A stretch of 64,000 nt of DNA. It comes from Bedellia somnulentella. Taxonomy: Eukaryota > Arthropoda > Insecta > Lepidoptera > Bedelliidae. Under the pieces are notes generated by a model. That model saw only the letters and a program-made list of their open reading frames with translations, was not told the origin of the DNA and did not search any database. A program made the position numbers and the translations under genes. The stretch covers positions 992,001-1,056,000 of the forward strand of contig OY755177.1 in NCBI GenBank assembly GCA_963576735.1, written 5' to 3'. Shown one piece after another: positions 10,101-21,212 of this stretch (the stretch's first letter is position 1; every line of letters starts with the position of its first letter).

Positions 10101-10675
10101 AAAATTTATCATATGTATTTATGAGTTATAAATAATATAATTTATATAACAACCGACTATACTTACTGAAGTTTGATGTGTAGGCTAGAGCAGAAGCTAC
10201 CGTATTGCTCAAAACTTTCACACAATTCTTCACCTAAAAATAAATACAATTTTAAAAAGATATCACGAAAAAATAAAATAATAAACAAAAATAGTAATTA
10301 AAATAAATTTACTTTCATTTTCTTGATCTTATCAGGGATAACAAGTTGGTCGTGAAGTTTATGCAGGAGTCTCGATTCAGTGTGGTTGCAGTCAGTTTTA
10401 TAAACTTCAACAATATCATTCCATTTTGATATTTTACCATCCATCACAATATCCTTTGTTAGAAAATTATTTCTTATGCCTTTAATAGGGTGTGATGGAT
10501 CATAAATAATTACAAGATTTACTCCAGTTATTGTAATGGTGTTATCTGAAATTGAAAATAAACAGTTTTTAAATATAATTGGAATGAAAATAGAGAATGG
10601 AATTGGAATGAAAAGACCTATATAACATACTTAGAAGATAAACTAACCTTGCTTTTGATTTGCAAGTATTTGATC

Positions 10676-10718
10676 TCTCTTGGCTTCAGCTCTGGCTTCA
10701 GCTCTGGCTTCAGCTCTG
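10676..10718. repeat. 12-bp tandem repeat in transposase exon 1
   Basis: Three to four in-frame copies of ggcttcagctct encode repeated RAEA on the minus strand. It is an expansion that kept the frame. Confidence 0.7.
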
Positions 10719-10869
10719 AAGCTATTTAAGGCTGACTGAAAAGCTGAGCCTTGATCACACACCAAAGCAATTGGATTGAGTCCACAATCTACTACTGCCT
10801 TTATTATATCCCTTAAGATGTTTTTTAATTCGGTGCCTGATGTCGCACCTTCACAAAAATAAAAGATCG

Positions 10870-11347
10870 ATCAACAAAATAAATGTAATGAACGAATGAT
10901 GATAATGAATTATGAATGAAAATGAAATGAGTGATGAGTGAATAAGTTGATCTTTAATGTCATGAGACACCAGTCAAGATGGCGGCTACGCCAAATATTT
11001 TTTCTATGAAGTGAACTGGCCGTGAGTTTGACGTATGTGGATAAATTTAGCAGGTTATGAGCAGATATCAACACAAAATATTTTGTAAAAATTAGTAAAT
11101 ACCTTTCTACTTTCTCTTTTCTTTGCTTGTGTGCGAAGATTTTGAAAATATTAACGACTTCAAATATTGTAAGATGCAGCAGTTTTACTGAAAATATGTG
11201 GTCCCACTGGATGCAAACTTGTGAAATCGATGATAGTAAAGATGATCGTCACTGGTACAGTAAATTCTTCACTAAACATTGACTTTATACCACAAAATTT
11301 TAAAATAATTTCGGAGACCAAGCAACAGGTATGTTTACAAAGAGAAC
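10870..11347. other. AT-rich stretch, nothing recognised
   Basis: There is no transposase similarity upstream of about 10860. A GATGGCGGC word at 10979 is isolated. Confidence 0.4.
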
Positions 11348-11388
11348 GCACACACACGTATGTATGTATGTATGTATGTAAGTAAGTA
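11348..11388 (+). repeat. (ca)n/(gtat)n/(gtaa)n microsatellite
   Basis: acacacac followed by gtatgtatgtatgtatgtat and gtaagtaagtaa; probably the surviving tail of a SINE-A/LINE-R insertion. Confidence 0.7.
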
Positions 11389-11394
11389 AAATAG

Positions 11395-11460
11395 CAAAGG
11401 AATTTCTAATCCGGAAGCTTTGGCTACCCATCTTTTGGAATTTATAGTCGTCAGCATATT
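11395..11460 (+). mobile_element. SINE-A 3' fragment
   Basis: gaatttctaat, gctttggctacccat and atttatagtcgt are in SINE-A order; diverged. Confidence 0.6.
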
Positions 11461-11485
11461 TATCTATTATGCATTAATATTACTT

Positions 11486-11717
11486 ATACATATACTCACG
11501 GCTATAAATCCCTTAACAGGATAGCCAGAGCTTTGGAATGTAAAATTTCTCAGCCACTTTTGCAAGAAAAGATGGTAATAATAAATGTTTTTGGTGACGG
11601 GTCTCCAAACACATCGCCCAAAAATCACTTAATAAGTCCTTATACCCTTAGTCGCCTTTTACGATCACCCACGGGTAGAAATGGGGTATTTTTATTCTAT
11701 GTCGACATTACACGGCA
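11486..11717 (-). mobile_element. SINE-A, subfamily II
   Basis: Near full length. The words ataataaatgtttttggtgacgg and cttaacagggtagc mark subfamily II. Confidence 0.88.
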
Positions 11718-12144
11718 ATACGGTAAATTAATATTCATGTATCTAATACATTTAAAGCCTGTTTTAAGCAGCTTTGAATAACATACAGAAGTATCTCTGT
11801 CTTATTTCTTAACACAGCTGATCTTAAAATGTTTTTTTACATATTTAAAATAAGGTTTGACTATAAATTTAAATATTAACTTACATTTTCCTCAACCACC
11901 TATAGACAAATACTGAATACATAATAAAAGCACCGATGTCCTGTACACAAGTGACCGGTGAGAAGAGAAAGCTATTTAACTAAATTGTTGGCAATTGACG
12001 CCAATTGACGGCAATTGCCGGTGTAGTGTCACGTGACGGAGTCAGCTGATACTGTGGGAGAAGAAAGCTGGGGCAATTATGTTTGTTTCTTTGTACGTTT
12101 GTTAGGGGATTGCTAACTTATTAAATTGAGATTTATGTTAATTG

Positions 12145-12454
12145 AAACCCTGATGGCTCAGAGGGTAGAACACTGCTTATCGTGCGAACAATGAAGGTTC
12201 CAGTTCAGGGTTGGGCCTTCACCAATGTGTCTTTTTGAGACATATGTGTGGTTAATTAATCATGGTTGTTAACGATGAGGGAATTTCACTTAGTCATGTG
12301 ACAGTTTATCGTTACAAAACGGCGGTAGGCCTGCCTCCTATCACGTGAGTACAATGTCCAAAACGTGGTTACTATGAACACCAGGTGATAATGTCACGTG
12401 ATGTTTAGACGTATTAGTACCTGTGTCAACCCCCTCGGAGCCAAACGGCGTGAA
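12145..12454 (+). mobile_element. SINE-B, plus orientation, tRNA-like head intact
   Basis: The head carries an A box (tgatggctcagagggtag) and a B-box-like aggttccagttcagg. The core follows (gtggttaattaatcatgg, gttaacgatgaggg), then tatcacgtgagtac, then the end ccaaacggcgtgaa. It has internal deletions and is an old copy. Confidence 0.8.
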
Positions 12455-12833
12455 TTTTTGAGTTTGAGTAAATTTAAAATAACTGAATGCTGTAAAATTG
12501 CTTTGAATGGCTCTTGCCAATTTCTTTTCCGAGGTACTGTTATTGGGATTTTTGGAATTTATGACCGTGAATTAAATGTATGTATAGGTGTATATTAAAT
12601 TTAGTCCGTTAAACTTAAATATGATTTTTAGCAGTTAAACTGTTTTAACATGAAAGAAGAAAAGGTTATCGTCACTTTGTAGGAACACAAGAACAATCAG
12701 TCAACACGACATTTCTTTCACTGTTCATGACCTTGATACATGAACCTCACATGTCACTTAAGCAAAGATACCGGTGGCAAAATGTCCTTTGATTATGTTG
12801 ATTAGTGATTCTGCCTTAAATCAAAAAACTCAA

Positions 12834-13098
12834 TTTCATATCCCCAAAGGGGTTGGCAAAGGGGTTGGCAGAGGTTCTGATACTTCTGAGCATCACGTGA
12901 CATTTTCACATAGTATTCAGAGTACCCACGTTTTGGCTTGTCAGTGTACACACGTAAAATTGCCGTTTTGTAAGAATACACTGTCACATGACTTAGTACA
13001 ACTCAGCGATGTGAATTTCCTCACGATGTTTTCCCTCACCGTTAAGAATCATGGTAAATTAACCAAACATATGACTTTAGAAAAGACAAATTGGTTCA
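12834..13098 (-). mobile_element. SINE-B without tRNA head
   Basis: Matches SINE-B from ccccaaaggggttggca to aaaagacaaattgg, where it stops; the tRNA-like head is missing (5' truncation). The word aaggggttggca is duplicated in tandem near 12846-12868. Confidence 0.8.
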
Positions 13099-13174
13099 AA
13101 CACGGTTGCTTTTGCCTCTCTTTCAAATATGCATAGTACATATGCCTTATCTAACTAAGTTTAAAATGATGAAA

Positions 13175-13403
13175 TGCTGTATTGTGTCTATGTCTACCTA
13201 CCCGTGGGTGATCGTAAGAGGCGAATAAGGGCTTTTTAAGTGATTTTTCGGCGATGTGGTTGGAGACCCGTCACCAAAAACATTTATGATTACCATCGTT
13301 TCCCCAATCAACTTCCAAAAGTGGCTGAGGAATTTCTCATTCCTAAGCTCTGGCTACCTCGTTAAGGGATTTATAGCCGTGAGTATATCGATGTATGTAT
13401 GTT
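13175..13403 (+). mobile_element. SINE-A, subfamily II
   Basis: gtgggtgatcgtaagagg, gacccgtcaccaaaaacat and cgttaagggatttatagcc mark subfamily II; the head is slightly eroded. Confidence 0.88.
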
Positions 13404-14100
13404 TAAAATGAAAATGACACATAATTCAAGGGACTGAAAAAGGTTACTTTACTTTCCATAGCACTTGCCATGTGTTTTTTATGTAACATGTTAAGTTGAA
13501 AATTCAATGCAAACATACGGTATGTAAATCAGCGTGCACATGACATACAGACAGTTAGCTCAGGTTTCTGACCTCGACGGAAATAAGCAATTGATGAGCA
13601 AGGTACATTTACCTCTGGTTGACCTGACGACTGAACTCTTGTGTTATATTCACATAACTGGGTTAAATGTACAAAGAACTGGGTGGCAGATAGTTTTCTA
13701 TGTTTTAAACGGTAGTAGCTAATATCTATTTATAGGTTTTATAAGATGCGACGAAAAACTATTGCTATGTATATCTTATTTTATTTGTGAACTGTATTAT
13801 TATTTTTTAAGAATTCATGAAAATGTTATGTGTTAATGATCAAAATTAAACGTTATACGCTGACCTGTAATTCGTTTAAGGACCAGCTGTATATACTAGT
13901 TTTTTTGTGATATCTGTGTTCTTAAACTGTGGATCGGCTTTTAATAAATAAATGAAAATAAATAAATAACAAATTATAAGCTTTTTATATAGTGATCAAC
14001 GATATGGTGAGAGACTTATTACAATCTTTTTGACATAAACAAAGCTAAATACTTGAAATATGTATTTTAAAACAGATTTTTACATATACACACTTTCAAA
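13404..14100. other. AT-rich stretch with an A-rich tail
   Basis: A small plus-strand ORF at 13534-13722 has no recognisable domain. The (aaat)-rich run at 13945-13970 could be the tail of an old retroelement. Confidence 0.35.
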
Positions 14101-14900
14101 ACATATATATGTCGCAGGCATATGATAAAAATGGGGATTTGGTCAATTCCCTAAGGGAGTTGATCAAATCACGGAGGATGTTAAAATAATAACACGATTT
14201 TATCTTTTCCCTAAACAAATCTAGTGAATTGAACAAATCCCTAAATTGGTTCAGTGGAATGACAAAAATAATATTACAATGGTATTTTAAAGATTTATTT
14301 GGTAAGATATACCTACATACCTACCTGCTTAGGGGGGTCGGGGGGCGAAAGCCCCCTGCAGACAAAGAAAAATTAGGTCACACTTAGTTAGGTTAGGTTA
14401 GGTTAGATTATGTATAAAACGAGCGAGCGTAGCGCAGCGGAGCGAGCACCTAAATGCCTGATGCATGCTTATATGCCATACTTGCTTGCTTGCAGCTTGC
14501 AACATATAGAGGACGGGGGGCGGGGTATACTACTTATTTTAGGGATTTGTTCAATTCAGGCATTTAGGTGCTCGCTCCGCTGCGCTACGCTCGCTCGTTT
14601 TATACATAATCTAACCTAACCTAACCTAACTAAATGTGACCTAATTTTTCATTGTCTGCAGGGGGCTTTCGCCCCCCGACCCCCCCAAGCAGGGGGGCCC
14701 TGCCCCCCTGCACCCCCCCTATGAAGGTATATCTTATTTTTGTCATTCCACTGAACCAATTTAGGGATTTGTTCAATTCACTAGATTTGTTTAGGGAAAA
14801 GGTAAAATCGTGTTGTTATTTTAACATCCTCCGTGATTTGATCAACTCCCTTGGGGAATTGACCAAATCCCCATTTTTATCATATCCCTGCAACATATAT
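14101..14900. mobile_element. Foldback-like element with ~350-bp inverted arms
   Basis: Left arm about 14101-14462 and right arm about 14556-14900 are imperfect reverse complements. Matching blocks include gtcgcaggcatatgataaaa, gatttggtcaattccct, ggggggcgaaagccccctgc, three TTAGG units, gagcgagcgtagcgcagcgg and cacctaaatgcctga. Each arm has its own private insertion: AT-rich in the left, a C-rich run in the right. No transposase lies in the 93-bp centre. It could be a foldback DNA transposon, a large MITE or an inverted duplication. The class is unknown. Confidence 0.7.
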
Positions 14901-15001
14901 ACATACATATACTCACGGCTATAAATCCCTTAACGGGGTAGCCAGAGCTTTGGAATGATAAATTCCTCAGCCACTTTTGGAAGTTGATTGGGGAAAAGAT
15001 G
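14895..15001 (-). mobile_element. SINE-A 3' half, subfamily II
   Basis: From atacatacatatactcacgg to ttggggaaaagatg. It is 5'-truncated and abuts the end of the foldback element. Confidence 0.85.
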
Positions 15002-15380
15002 AAAGACTTAAGTAATTTCACCTGCATTTTAGAAAGTTTTCAACAAATTACTACTCAAAGATAAACGGCAAACAAAATGCCATATTCCCTAACCTCTCAC
15101 AATATTTGTCCACAGTGGAGTGATATATGATAAAAATATACAATAACACAGCAAAATAAAGTCATAATGTGAGCCAAATAAGAAATGTTTGTACAACAGT
15201 CAGTTTACGTCTGCTAATAGGCGAAGTTGGCCGGGCCTTCGCAGTTTAATGGCCTATCTTTGAATTACGGCTGTTCCGTAATAAAACTACATTCATATGT
15301 AGCAATTTTCCAATAATATTTAGGTAATGATGTTAAAAATATAAACAACAGGGATTTTGCATTTTAAGTGGTACTTTGTC
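15002..15380. other. Stretch with nothing recognised
   Basis: A few less AT-rich words near 15220-15290; no supported feature. Confidence 0.4.
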
Positions 15381-15382
15381 TG

Positions 15383-15496
15383 ACGTGAACGTCCGTGGAT
15401 AGGTGGATAGATTCTTGGTCCGAAGGTTGCAAGTTCGATCCGCGCTGAGAACAACATGTATGTGATTTTATTCACATGTGTATAATATCTAAAAGT
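15383..15496 (+). mobile_element. SINE-C, tRNA-like head (left part)
   Basis: acgtccgtggataggtgg and a B box gcaagttcgatccgc followed by gagaacaacatgtatgtga. It is interrupted by the SINE-A at 15497; the remainder resumes at about 15769. Confidence 0.7.
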
Positions 15497-15750
15497 TGCT
15501 GTGTAGTGTCGGCTTAGAATAGCACTACCCCATTTCTTCCGGTGGGTGTACGTAAGAGACGACTAACGGTATTGGGGCTATGAAAGGATTTTTGGGCGAT
15601 GCGGTTAGAGACCCATCACCAAAACCTTTATTTTATCATCTTTTCCCCACTTAACTTTCCAAAAGTGGCCTAGGAACTTCTAGTTCCTTAGCTCTGGCTA
15701 CCCCTTCTAGGGATTTACAGCCGTGAGTATATGTGTGTATGTATGTGTAT
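15497..15750 (+). mobile_element. SINE-A, subfamily I, nested in SINE-C
   Basis: Complete from tgctgtgtagtgtcggc to gtgagtatatgtgtgtatg. SINE-C sequence lies on both sides. Confidence 0.9.
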
Positions 15751-15768
15751 TATATCATAATAATTATA

Positions 15769-15815
15769 GCGTTGTGTTAGTATGCCACAATACAAGTTCT
15801 ACTTGGTTTGGGACT
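15769..15815 (+). mobile_element. SINE-C 3' part (right of nested SINE-A)
   Basis: cacaatacaagttctacttgg matches the 3' part of the SINE-C at 33826-34047. Confidence 0.5.
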
Positions 15816-16059
15816 AATTTGATCGATAGCGATACCGATTTATCAAAGATTTTGATTATCGACCGTTTGAAAGCACGGTGTTTTTCATTCTGAAATAAAT
15901 TTAATCATAAAATACTACTTAACATAATAAGAAAAAACTAAAAGTTTTCTGAAGGGAACATTATGACATTTTATTTCCTATTTCTTTAGACTGCGTACTA
16001 CGAGAGAGAAAGAACTTGGTAATAGAGTTTGATGACTGCGAAGTGCAACAATTATTAAA

Positions 16060-16105
16060 TGAATTGAACATGGATATTTGTTGCTTAGTCTTGGATTATA
16101 TAAGT
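16060..16105 (+). mobile_element. SINE-C middle fragment
   Basis: tttgttgcttagtcttggat followed by a TA-rich run, as in the complete SINE-C copy. Confidence 0.5.
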
Positions 16106-16135
16106 ATACGTGACGAGTGAATGTTTCAAAATATT

Positions 16136-16212
16136 CGTGCCTGCCTTCGTGGCCTAGCTATAAAATGTTCGCCCCACAATCCGGAAGTCTCCGGTTTGAG
16201 TACCGGGGTCTT
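16136..16212 (+). mobile_element. tRNA-like SINE head
   Basis: Shows an A-box-like tggcctagctataa and a B box ccggtttgagtaccgg about 45 bases later. There is no acceptor-stem pairing, so it is not a tRNA gene. Confidence 0.5.
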
Positions 16213-16241
16213 AAATCCATAAATAAGTTTGTGATCTTTAC

Positions 16242-16346
16242 TAATAAATAAAGCAAAGATAAATTTGGACACCAGTGGGGATCGAACCCATGACCTCCGG
16301 GTACATATATTTATTATTAATAATGAGGTTTTCATGAACAAAAACA
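16242..16346 (+). mobile_element. SINE-E fragment with inverted tRNA-like head
   Basis: aataaataaagcaaagataa, an inverted B box (gtggggatcgaaccca) and the tail tgaggttttcatgaacaaa. It shares layout and tail with 53254-53456. Confidence 0.6.
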
Positions 16347-17067
16347 TTCTAATTTTGTCATATAGTACGTGGTAGGTTGTTGCAGTCTTCTTTCATGTAA
16401 TCATTCAAAAATTTGAATGACTATATCACGGTAGTTTTTACAAAGTTCTAGCCTACCCCAATGGAAACAAATGCTTTGGTGATAGGTTCAAGTACATCTT
16501 ACACAAAATCTTCAAAAGTAGCTGAAATAGTGTTTAACTAATTTGTCACCACAGAGCAGTAATAAAGATGGGAGTCATTCAGATTTCCAAAATTTATAAT
16601 ATTAGCAAACCATTTCCCTGTAATCTTTATCGCAATAAACCTCAATAGCCTCTCAAAATACAAATATGATCCGAAACCGACCTTAAGGTTTAATTTATCA
16701 GAGATTTAAACTCAGCGAGTCGATGCGATATCTCGTTTCAGCCGGAAATGAAGGCATCATGGCGGACCCCAGCTTCCGGTCAAAGATCACCTTTCACCGT
16801 GTTTGCTCCAAGGATCATAAAGTTGATATTTCGGAGTTCAATAGCCTTCAAATATTTTATTTTATGAATGTTTTATGTTTGCAAAAATTTAACATTTGTT
16901 TTTCGAGTTTTAAGAATACATAATATGTAAAATAGTCCCAAATATAATGAATATTACAAAGAGCAAAGAAACATTACAAAGTACAGTAACAGATAAAACA
17001 TAAAGTTTTAGTTTTTGTTAGTATTTTAACTAAGTACTGTAAATTTTATACGAATTACTTTACTCCA
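16347..17067. other. Mostly AT-rich; a less AT-rich patch at 16710-16815
   Basis: The patch has tctcgtttcag (acceptor-like) followed by 70 open bases and catcatggcggacc. No donor of good quality follows, so I do not call an exon. Confidence 0.35.
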
Positions 17068-17289
17068 GTAGTGTAGTGTCAGCTTATAAAAAATACTTCC
17101 CCATTTTATCCCGCTCGCTGTGGTGTTAAGGGGAAATTTAGAGATATAGCTAGATACAAATCATCAAATATCTTCATTTCATCATAAATTTCTCACTCAA
17201 TAGCCAAAAGTGGCCGATGTACTTCTAATTATAAAGCTCGATCTAACCTTGTCTAGGCATTAATAGCAATAACTATATACGTGTAAGTA
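17068..17289 (+). mobile_element. Old, diverged SINE-A
   Basis: gtagtgtcagcttataa at the head, ccaaaagtggccgatg in the middle and agcaataactatatacg at the end, all in SINE-A order. Confidence 0.7.
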
Positions 17290-17873
17290 TTTCTGCAGTC
17301 TCTGTTTCGTATCTGACTAAATCCTATGTTTTTTATAAATCAAACTGGTGTTGGGACTTATACGTGAATATAAAACTAAAAAATATAGTTTCTTTCACAA
17401 AGTAAGAAAATTCTATCCCTAAATTTTATCTTTCGAAGTTTGCACAAGTCAAATAAGATTACATTCAGAATCCAATCTGCCACAAGTCATCTCAAACCAC
17501 CTTATATTTTACTGAAGAAAGGTCACGTGGGGTCGGGCCGGGGGGCGGGAGGTAAAGTATTGGAATATTTTTCATACAAACACGTTTTCTCTACGTGGAC
17601 ACTTCAACTTTATATACAATATTGCTCTTGCTTTGATGGGCTTACATGTCGCTTTATCTAGGATGGATCATTATCTCAATAGGAGAAAAGTTTAGCTATA
17701 GCTTTAGGTTCTGAAATCCTTAGCAGCGTTGAGAAATTGAGTGGGTTTCCTGGATGTTCAAATAAAGTGTAGTTGGTGAAAGCATTTCACCACATCGTTC
17801 ATCGTAAAATACCCACGGAAAGATATGATAGTGCTACTTTAAACAGTTATAATAAATTACGATTTTGTATAAA
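17290..17873. other. Stretch with nothing recognised
   Basis: Contains the GC-rich word gggccggggggcgggagg near 17535 but no supported feature. Confidence 0.35.
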
Positions 17874-17883
17874 GTATTGACAA

Positions 17884-17977
17884 CTCAACTTCCAAAAGTG
17901 GCTGAGGAATTTATAATTCCTTAGCTCTGGCTACCCCTTTTAGGGAATAATACCCGTGAGTATATGTATGTATGTAT
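17884..17977 (+). mobile_element. SINE-A 3' half with 10-bp target-site duplication
   Basis: Starts at ctcaacttccaaaagtgg and ends in the gtatgtat tail. gtattgacaa occurs on both sides (17874-17883 and 17978-17987). The insertion was 5'-truncated when it formed. Confidence 0.9.
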
Positions 17978-18154
17978 GTATTGACAATAAGTAAAAAACT
18001 CAAGTTATATACAACGCAAATAAATCGTTGACCCCAACCTTATAATACTTGGTAGCGTAGCGGCAATAGCACTGATTGTCTGTCCAATATAATATATCAA
18101 GGAATATAAGTAAGTCAGTAAATGTATAATATAAATAGTGTAAATAAAATAAAT

Positions 18155-18225
18155 GAATAATTATCACCCAGATAAAGTTAGCTCCAATTTAATGACTTGT
18201 AGTATGTGTTTGTTAGAATATATAT
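18155..18225 (-). mobile_element. SINE-C 3' fragment
   Basis: acccagataaagttagctcc and the reverse complement of the SINE-C 3' region. Confidence 0.5.
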
Positions 18226-18276
18226 TAAAGTAGAACACCCAAATAAATAACATCTGGGACTTGTAAACAATTATTC

Positions 18277-18652
18277 ATAAACATAAAAATAAACATAAAC
18301 GTTCACGCCGTTTTATCCCCGAAGGGGTTGGCAGAGGTACTAATATAGTACTTCTGAACATCACGTGACATTGTCACCTGGCGTTCAGAGTACCCACGTT
18401 TTGCATGGACAGTGTACTCACGTGATAGGGGGCAGGCCTATCGCCGTTTTGTACGAATACACGGTCACATGACTAAGTACAACTCAGCCATGTGGGATTC
18501 CTCACGATGTTTTCCCTCACCGTTAACAACCGTGATAAATTAACCACACATATGTCTTTATAAAAGACAAATTGGTGTAGGCCCGACCCGGGATTTGAAC
18601 ACTAGTCGCTTGCACGTTAACCGGTGTTCTACCCATTGAGCTATCACGTCGT
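18277..18652 (-). mobile_element. SINE-B, full length, tRNA-like head intact
   Basis: Runs from the aacataaacgttcacgcc tail end to the head tacccattgagctatcacg. Reverse complement shows A box tagctcaatgggtag and B box tgttcaaatccc. Confidence 0.9.
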
Positions 18653-20527
18653 CTACCTAAAACAAATAAGAGAATTTATCGTCTGGTGCACAGAGTTTAG
18701 ATTAATCAGATAATGTGCGGAGAAAAGCTTCATCGTTCGACAGTGACACTTGATAGGCGGCAAGCTTTTACGAATACATTATCGTGACTGAATGAAAACT
18801 CGTTGGTTTCACTTTTCCTTCCATTTTTGTTGATGAGCTTTTTCCCTACTATAGTTCTTAATAAGAACCAACCTACCTAAAGTCACGGCTGTAAGTCCCA
18901 AAAAGAAGTAGTGAAGCATTCAGCTGTTTGTGTGTCTCCAGACCAATTGCCCGATAATCACAAAAAAACCCCTCTATACTAATGTAGAACTTTATAATTT
19001 TATTTGATTTGTAGGTAGTATGTTTTTAAGGTAAGGTTTTGTTTGGTTAATGAAAATATAATTCCATAATCCTATTACTGTTTGCCATAGAACTCTCTGA
19101 AAATTTCATATATATCAATACCACATATGTCTTAATTTATAATTCCCAGACCAAAGAAGCCTTTTTTTATCACAGTCGTATTCATTTCGTCAAATGGATG
19201 TAAATTTATCCTCGGATCTTGCTGAATTATATACTGACGCTTAAATTAAGGCATATGCGACTGAGGCAGGTGACAAAACTTATTAAGTATAAAATAAATC
19301 CCGCGAAAACGGCCATGTTTTATCCCAGTTGGCTACAGTCAGTGAACCGAACCGAGAGCGGTAAATTCAATTCGTTCGAGCAGTTTAAAAGAGCACACCG
19401 ACCACTAAATACAACTTCACTTTAAACAATATTGTTCGCAAACGTCTCGAAAACTATGGCTGGAGATACAGGCTGATTTTATGAACTAGGACTTTGTTGG
19501 AAATAAAATTGAAAGTTGCTAAATACAATACAGTACAAAAATACGTTTAAATAGATAAAATCATTAATTTATTTTTTGTGTCTAAATGACAAAGGCTCTT
19601 TTTATTTTTTTATGGTGAAACGACTTACGAAACGAAACGGTGCTAAGCCAGCCCAAGTTTGCTAGTTATAATATGTCTATAGCAAAAATTTAATAATAAC
19701 CTCTAATACCTAATATCAAGCAATACAATCATGAAATATAAAAAAATTAAAACTATATGACTACATTTCCTCTGTCTCAAACTAATTTCACGCCGTTTCT
19801 CCTTTACACCACTATGATATTTGACTGTAAAGTTCCCTTAGCATTTTTTTTTCACCTCCTAAAGACATTTCTGACCTTGAGTCATCACACACAATCACAC
19901 AATACCCTATTTTTAAAGATAAATATACTGACTACCTTACTTCATCCTGTATAAGAAAGCTCCGTGTCTCTCCCTAAATGTATGCAAATTTTATTTTTAA
20001 AAAATGCAAGTGTGTGTCCACATGTCGCCGCTAGCCGTCGGTCCGGTCTCATCCAGTTTTATGGCGGCCATTTTGGCCCACCTTCTCCCAATGATGGCCG
20101 AATTACGTTTTTAGATGAGGCTAGATTGCTGGGATTCAGAATTTTTATTAGGACATTCTGTTCGCTGTTTTTGGTTTGTGATGAAATTGTTTGTTGTTTA
20201 GAGGACAGCGAATTTTTTTTTTTATTCAAGGCACACCAACAGCATTATAACATAGATTGCATTAACTTTCATTTTAAAGTCTTTGACAGTTATAATGCCA
20301 ACAACAGTGCACACAGCATTGACAATATTATAACATAAAGATATAACTAAAAATTTGATTAAAAACTATAATAAAATAAAACTAGAATAGACAATTGATG
20401 GAAATGTTCTCATTTAAAAACTTATTAGTTGACGCTTTGTACACGCATTGACTTAGATCTTTTCATTTGAATGTTCTCTGTTTTTGTTTCAGTGAACAAT
20501 TTTTACAAACTTATATTAGTAATTATA
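18653..20527. other. Long AT-rich stretch, no gene recognised
   Basis: Possible eroded SINE-B words at 18735-18820 (tgataggcggcaagctttt, acgaatacattatcg). Patches with more GC at 19300-19420 and 20020-20110, the latter with ttatggcggccattttgg. ORFs at 19219, 19757 and 19964 show no domain. Confidence 0.4.
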
Positions 20528-20572
20528 ATGTTTTTGTTCATGAAAACCTCATGTGGGGATTATTTATTTTAA
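20528..20572 (-). mobile_element. SINE-E 3' fragment
   Basis: tttttgttcatgaaaacctc followed by atgtggggattatt, the reverse complement of the SINE-E tail. Confidence 0.6.
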
Positions 20573-20630
20573 TAAATTCGTATTTTAATAAAATCTTTAT
20601 TTTATTTATCCTTTATTGATATAACTTACT

Positions 20631-20870
20631 TTTGATACTTATACTCACGCCCATTATTCCCATTGGGGTAGGCAGAGACTATCGATCGCAATTTAGAGCG
20701 ATCTTGACAAACCTCTCTTGCCTCCCATAAATTCATTATTTTACTCATACATGCTCTTTTATTCTTCTCACTTCGGACCCCCGCCTTTATAAGAACGTTT
20801 TCTATCTGATCTAGAAACGTTTTACGAGGCCGTCCTCTACAAACAATCCCATCCACATGGGCTCTATATT
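20631..20870 (-). mobile_element. LINE-R 3' end, 5'-truncated
   Basis: A frame on the minus strand reads GRPRKTFLDQIENVL, KNKRACM and LRSIVSAYPNGN, the extreme C-terminus of an RTE-like endonuclease-reverse transcriptase. The 3' end is actcacgcccattattccc. It is diverged (AREVCQDRSKLRS). Confidence 0.8.
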
Positions 20871-20927
20871 ATCTCTTTCGCTACTATTATACGCTATTAT
20901 TTATTGATATTATTTAGTAATAATTTA

Positions 20928-21173
20928 GCTGTATAGTGTCAGCTTAGAATAGAACTACCCCATTTATTCCTGTGGGTGTTCGTAAGAGGCGGCCAAGGGT
21001 ATTGGGGCTTTTTAAGGGATTTTTGGGCGATGCGGTTGGAGACCCATCACCAACAACCTTTATTTCAAAAGCTCTTCCTCACGCAACTTCCAAAAATGAC
21101 TGAGGAATTTCTTATTCCTCAGTTTTGACTACCCCTTCAAAGGATTTATAGCCGTGAGTATATGTATGTATGT
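20928..21173 (+). mobile_element. SINE-A, subfamily I
   Basis: Complete from gctgtatagtgtcagc to gtatatgtatgtatg. Confidence 0.9.
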
Positions 21174-21212
21174 TAATTTAATAACCAGTTTGTATGATTA
21201 TTCTACACTAGT

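Larger units (their letters stand above)
8526..10857 (-). pseudogene. P-element/THAP9-like transposase, 5'-truncated, one frameshift, three introns
   Basis: Four exons can be read on the minus strand with GT-AG borders: 10857-10648, 10545-10313, 10233-10167 and 9687-8526. Exon 1 gives EGATSGTELKNIL and ALVCDQGSAF, the catalytic-core region with the CDQG motif. Exon 2 gives IIYDPSHPIKGIRNNFL, the DPPHLIKNIRNN block typical of P transposases and THAP9. Exon 3 gives KNCVKVLSNTVASAL. Exon 4 gives FFDKLFDSVNGA, SPHHMFWEEALKK and, after a frameshift near 9465-9484, ASGAKKSVPSL, then SDPIENFFGQVRAYNYRNN, the conserved C-terminal ENLFG block. The reading phase is preserved across all three splice junctions. 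The THAP DNA-binding domain, coiled coil and first RNase H strand are missing upstream of about 10860. A SINE-A lies inside intron 3. It cannot encode an active transposase. Confidence 0.85.

Noticed and set aside
9936..10124. Small ORFs such as 9936-10124, 26287-26577, 35640-35912, 49051-49434 and 51891-52199
   Set aside because: They are shadow frames of SINE-A or LINE-R copies; similar peptides recur only because the repeat recurs.
10860..11360. Missing THAP domain exon of the P-like transposase
   Set aside because: No C2CH pattern could be read in any minus-strand frame; the similarity stops near 10860.
14380..14405. Telomere or telomere-adjacent DNA from TTAGG units
   Set aside because: Only three units per arm, mirrored inside a foldback element; no long array.
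16735..16810. Exon after tctcgtttcag
   Set aside because: Acceptor-like start but no matching donor and the open frame runs into AT-rich sequence.
18590..18652. tRNA genes at SINE-B and SINE-C heads
   Set aside because: A and B boxes are present, but acceptor and anticodon stems do not pair and the sequence continues into the SINE body.
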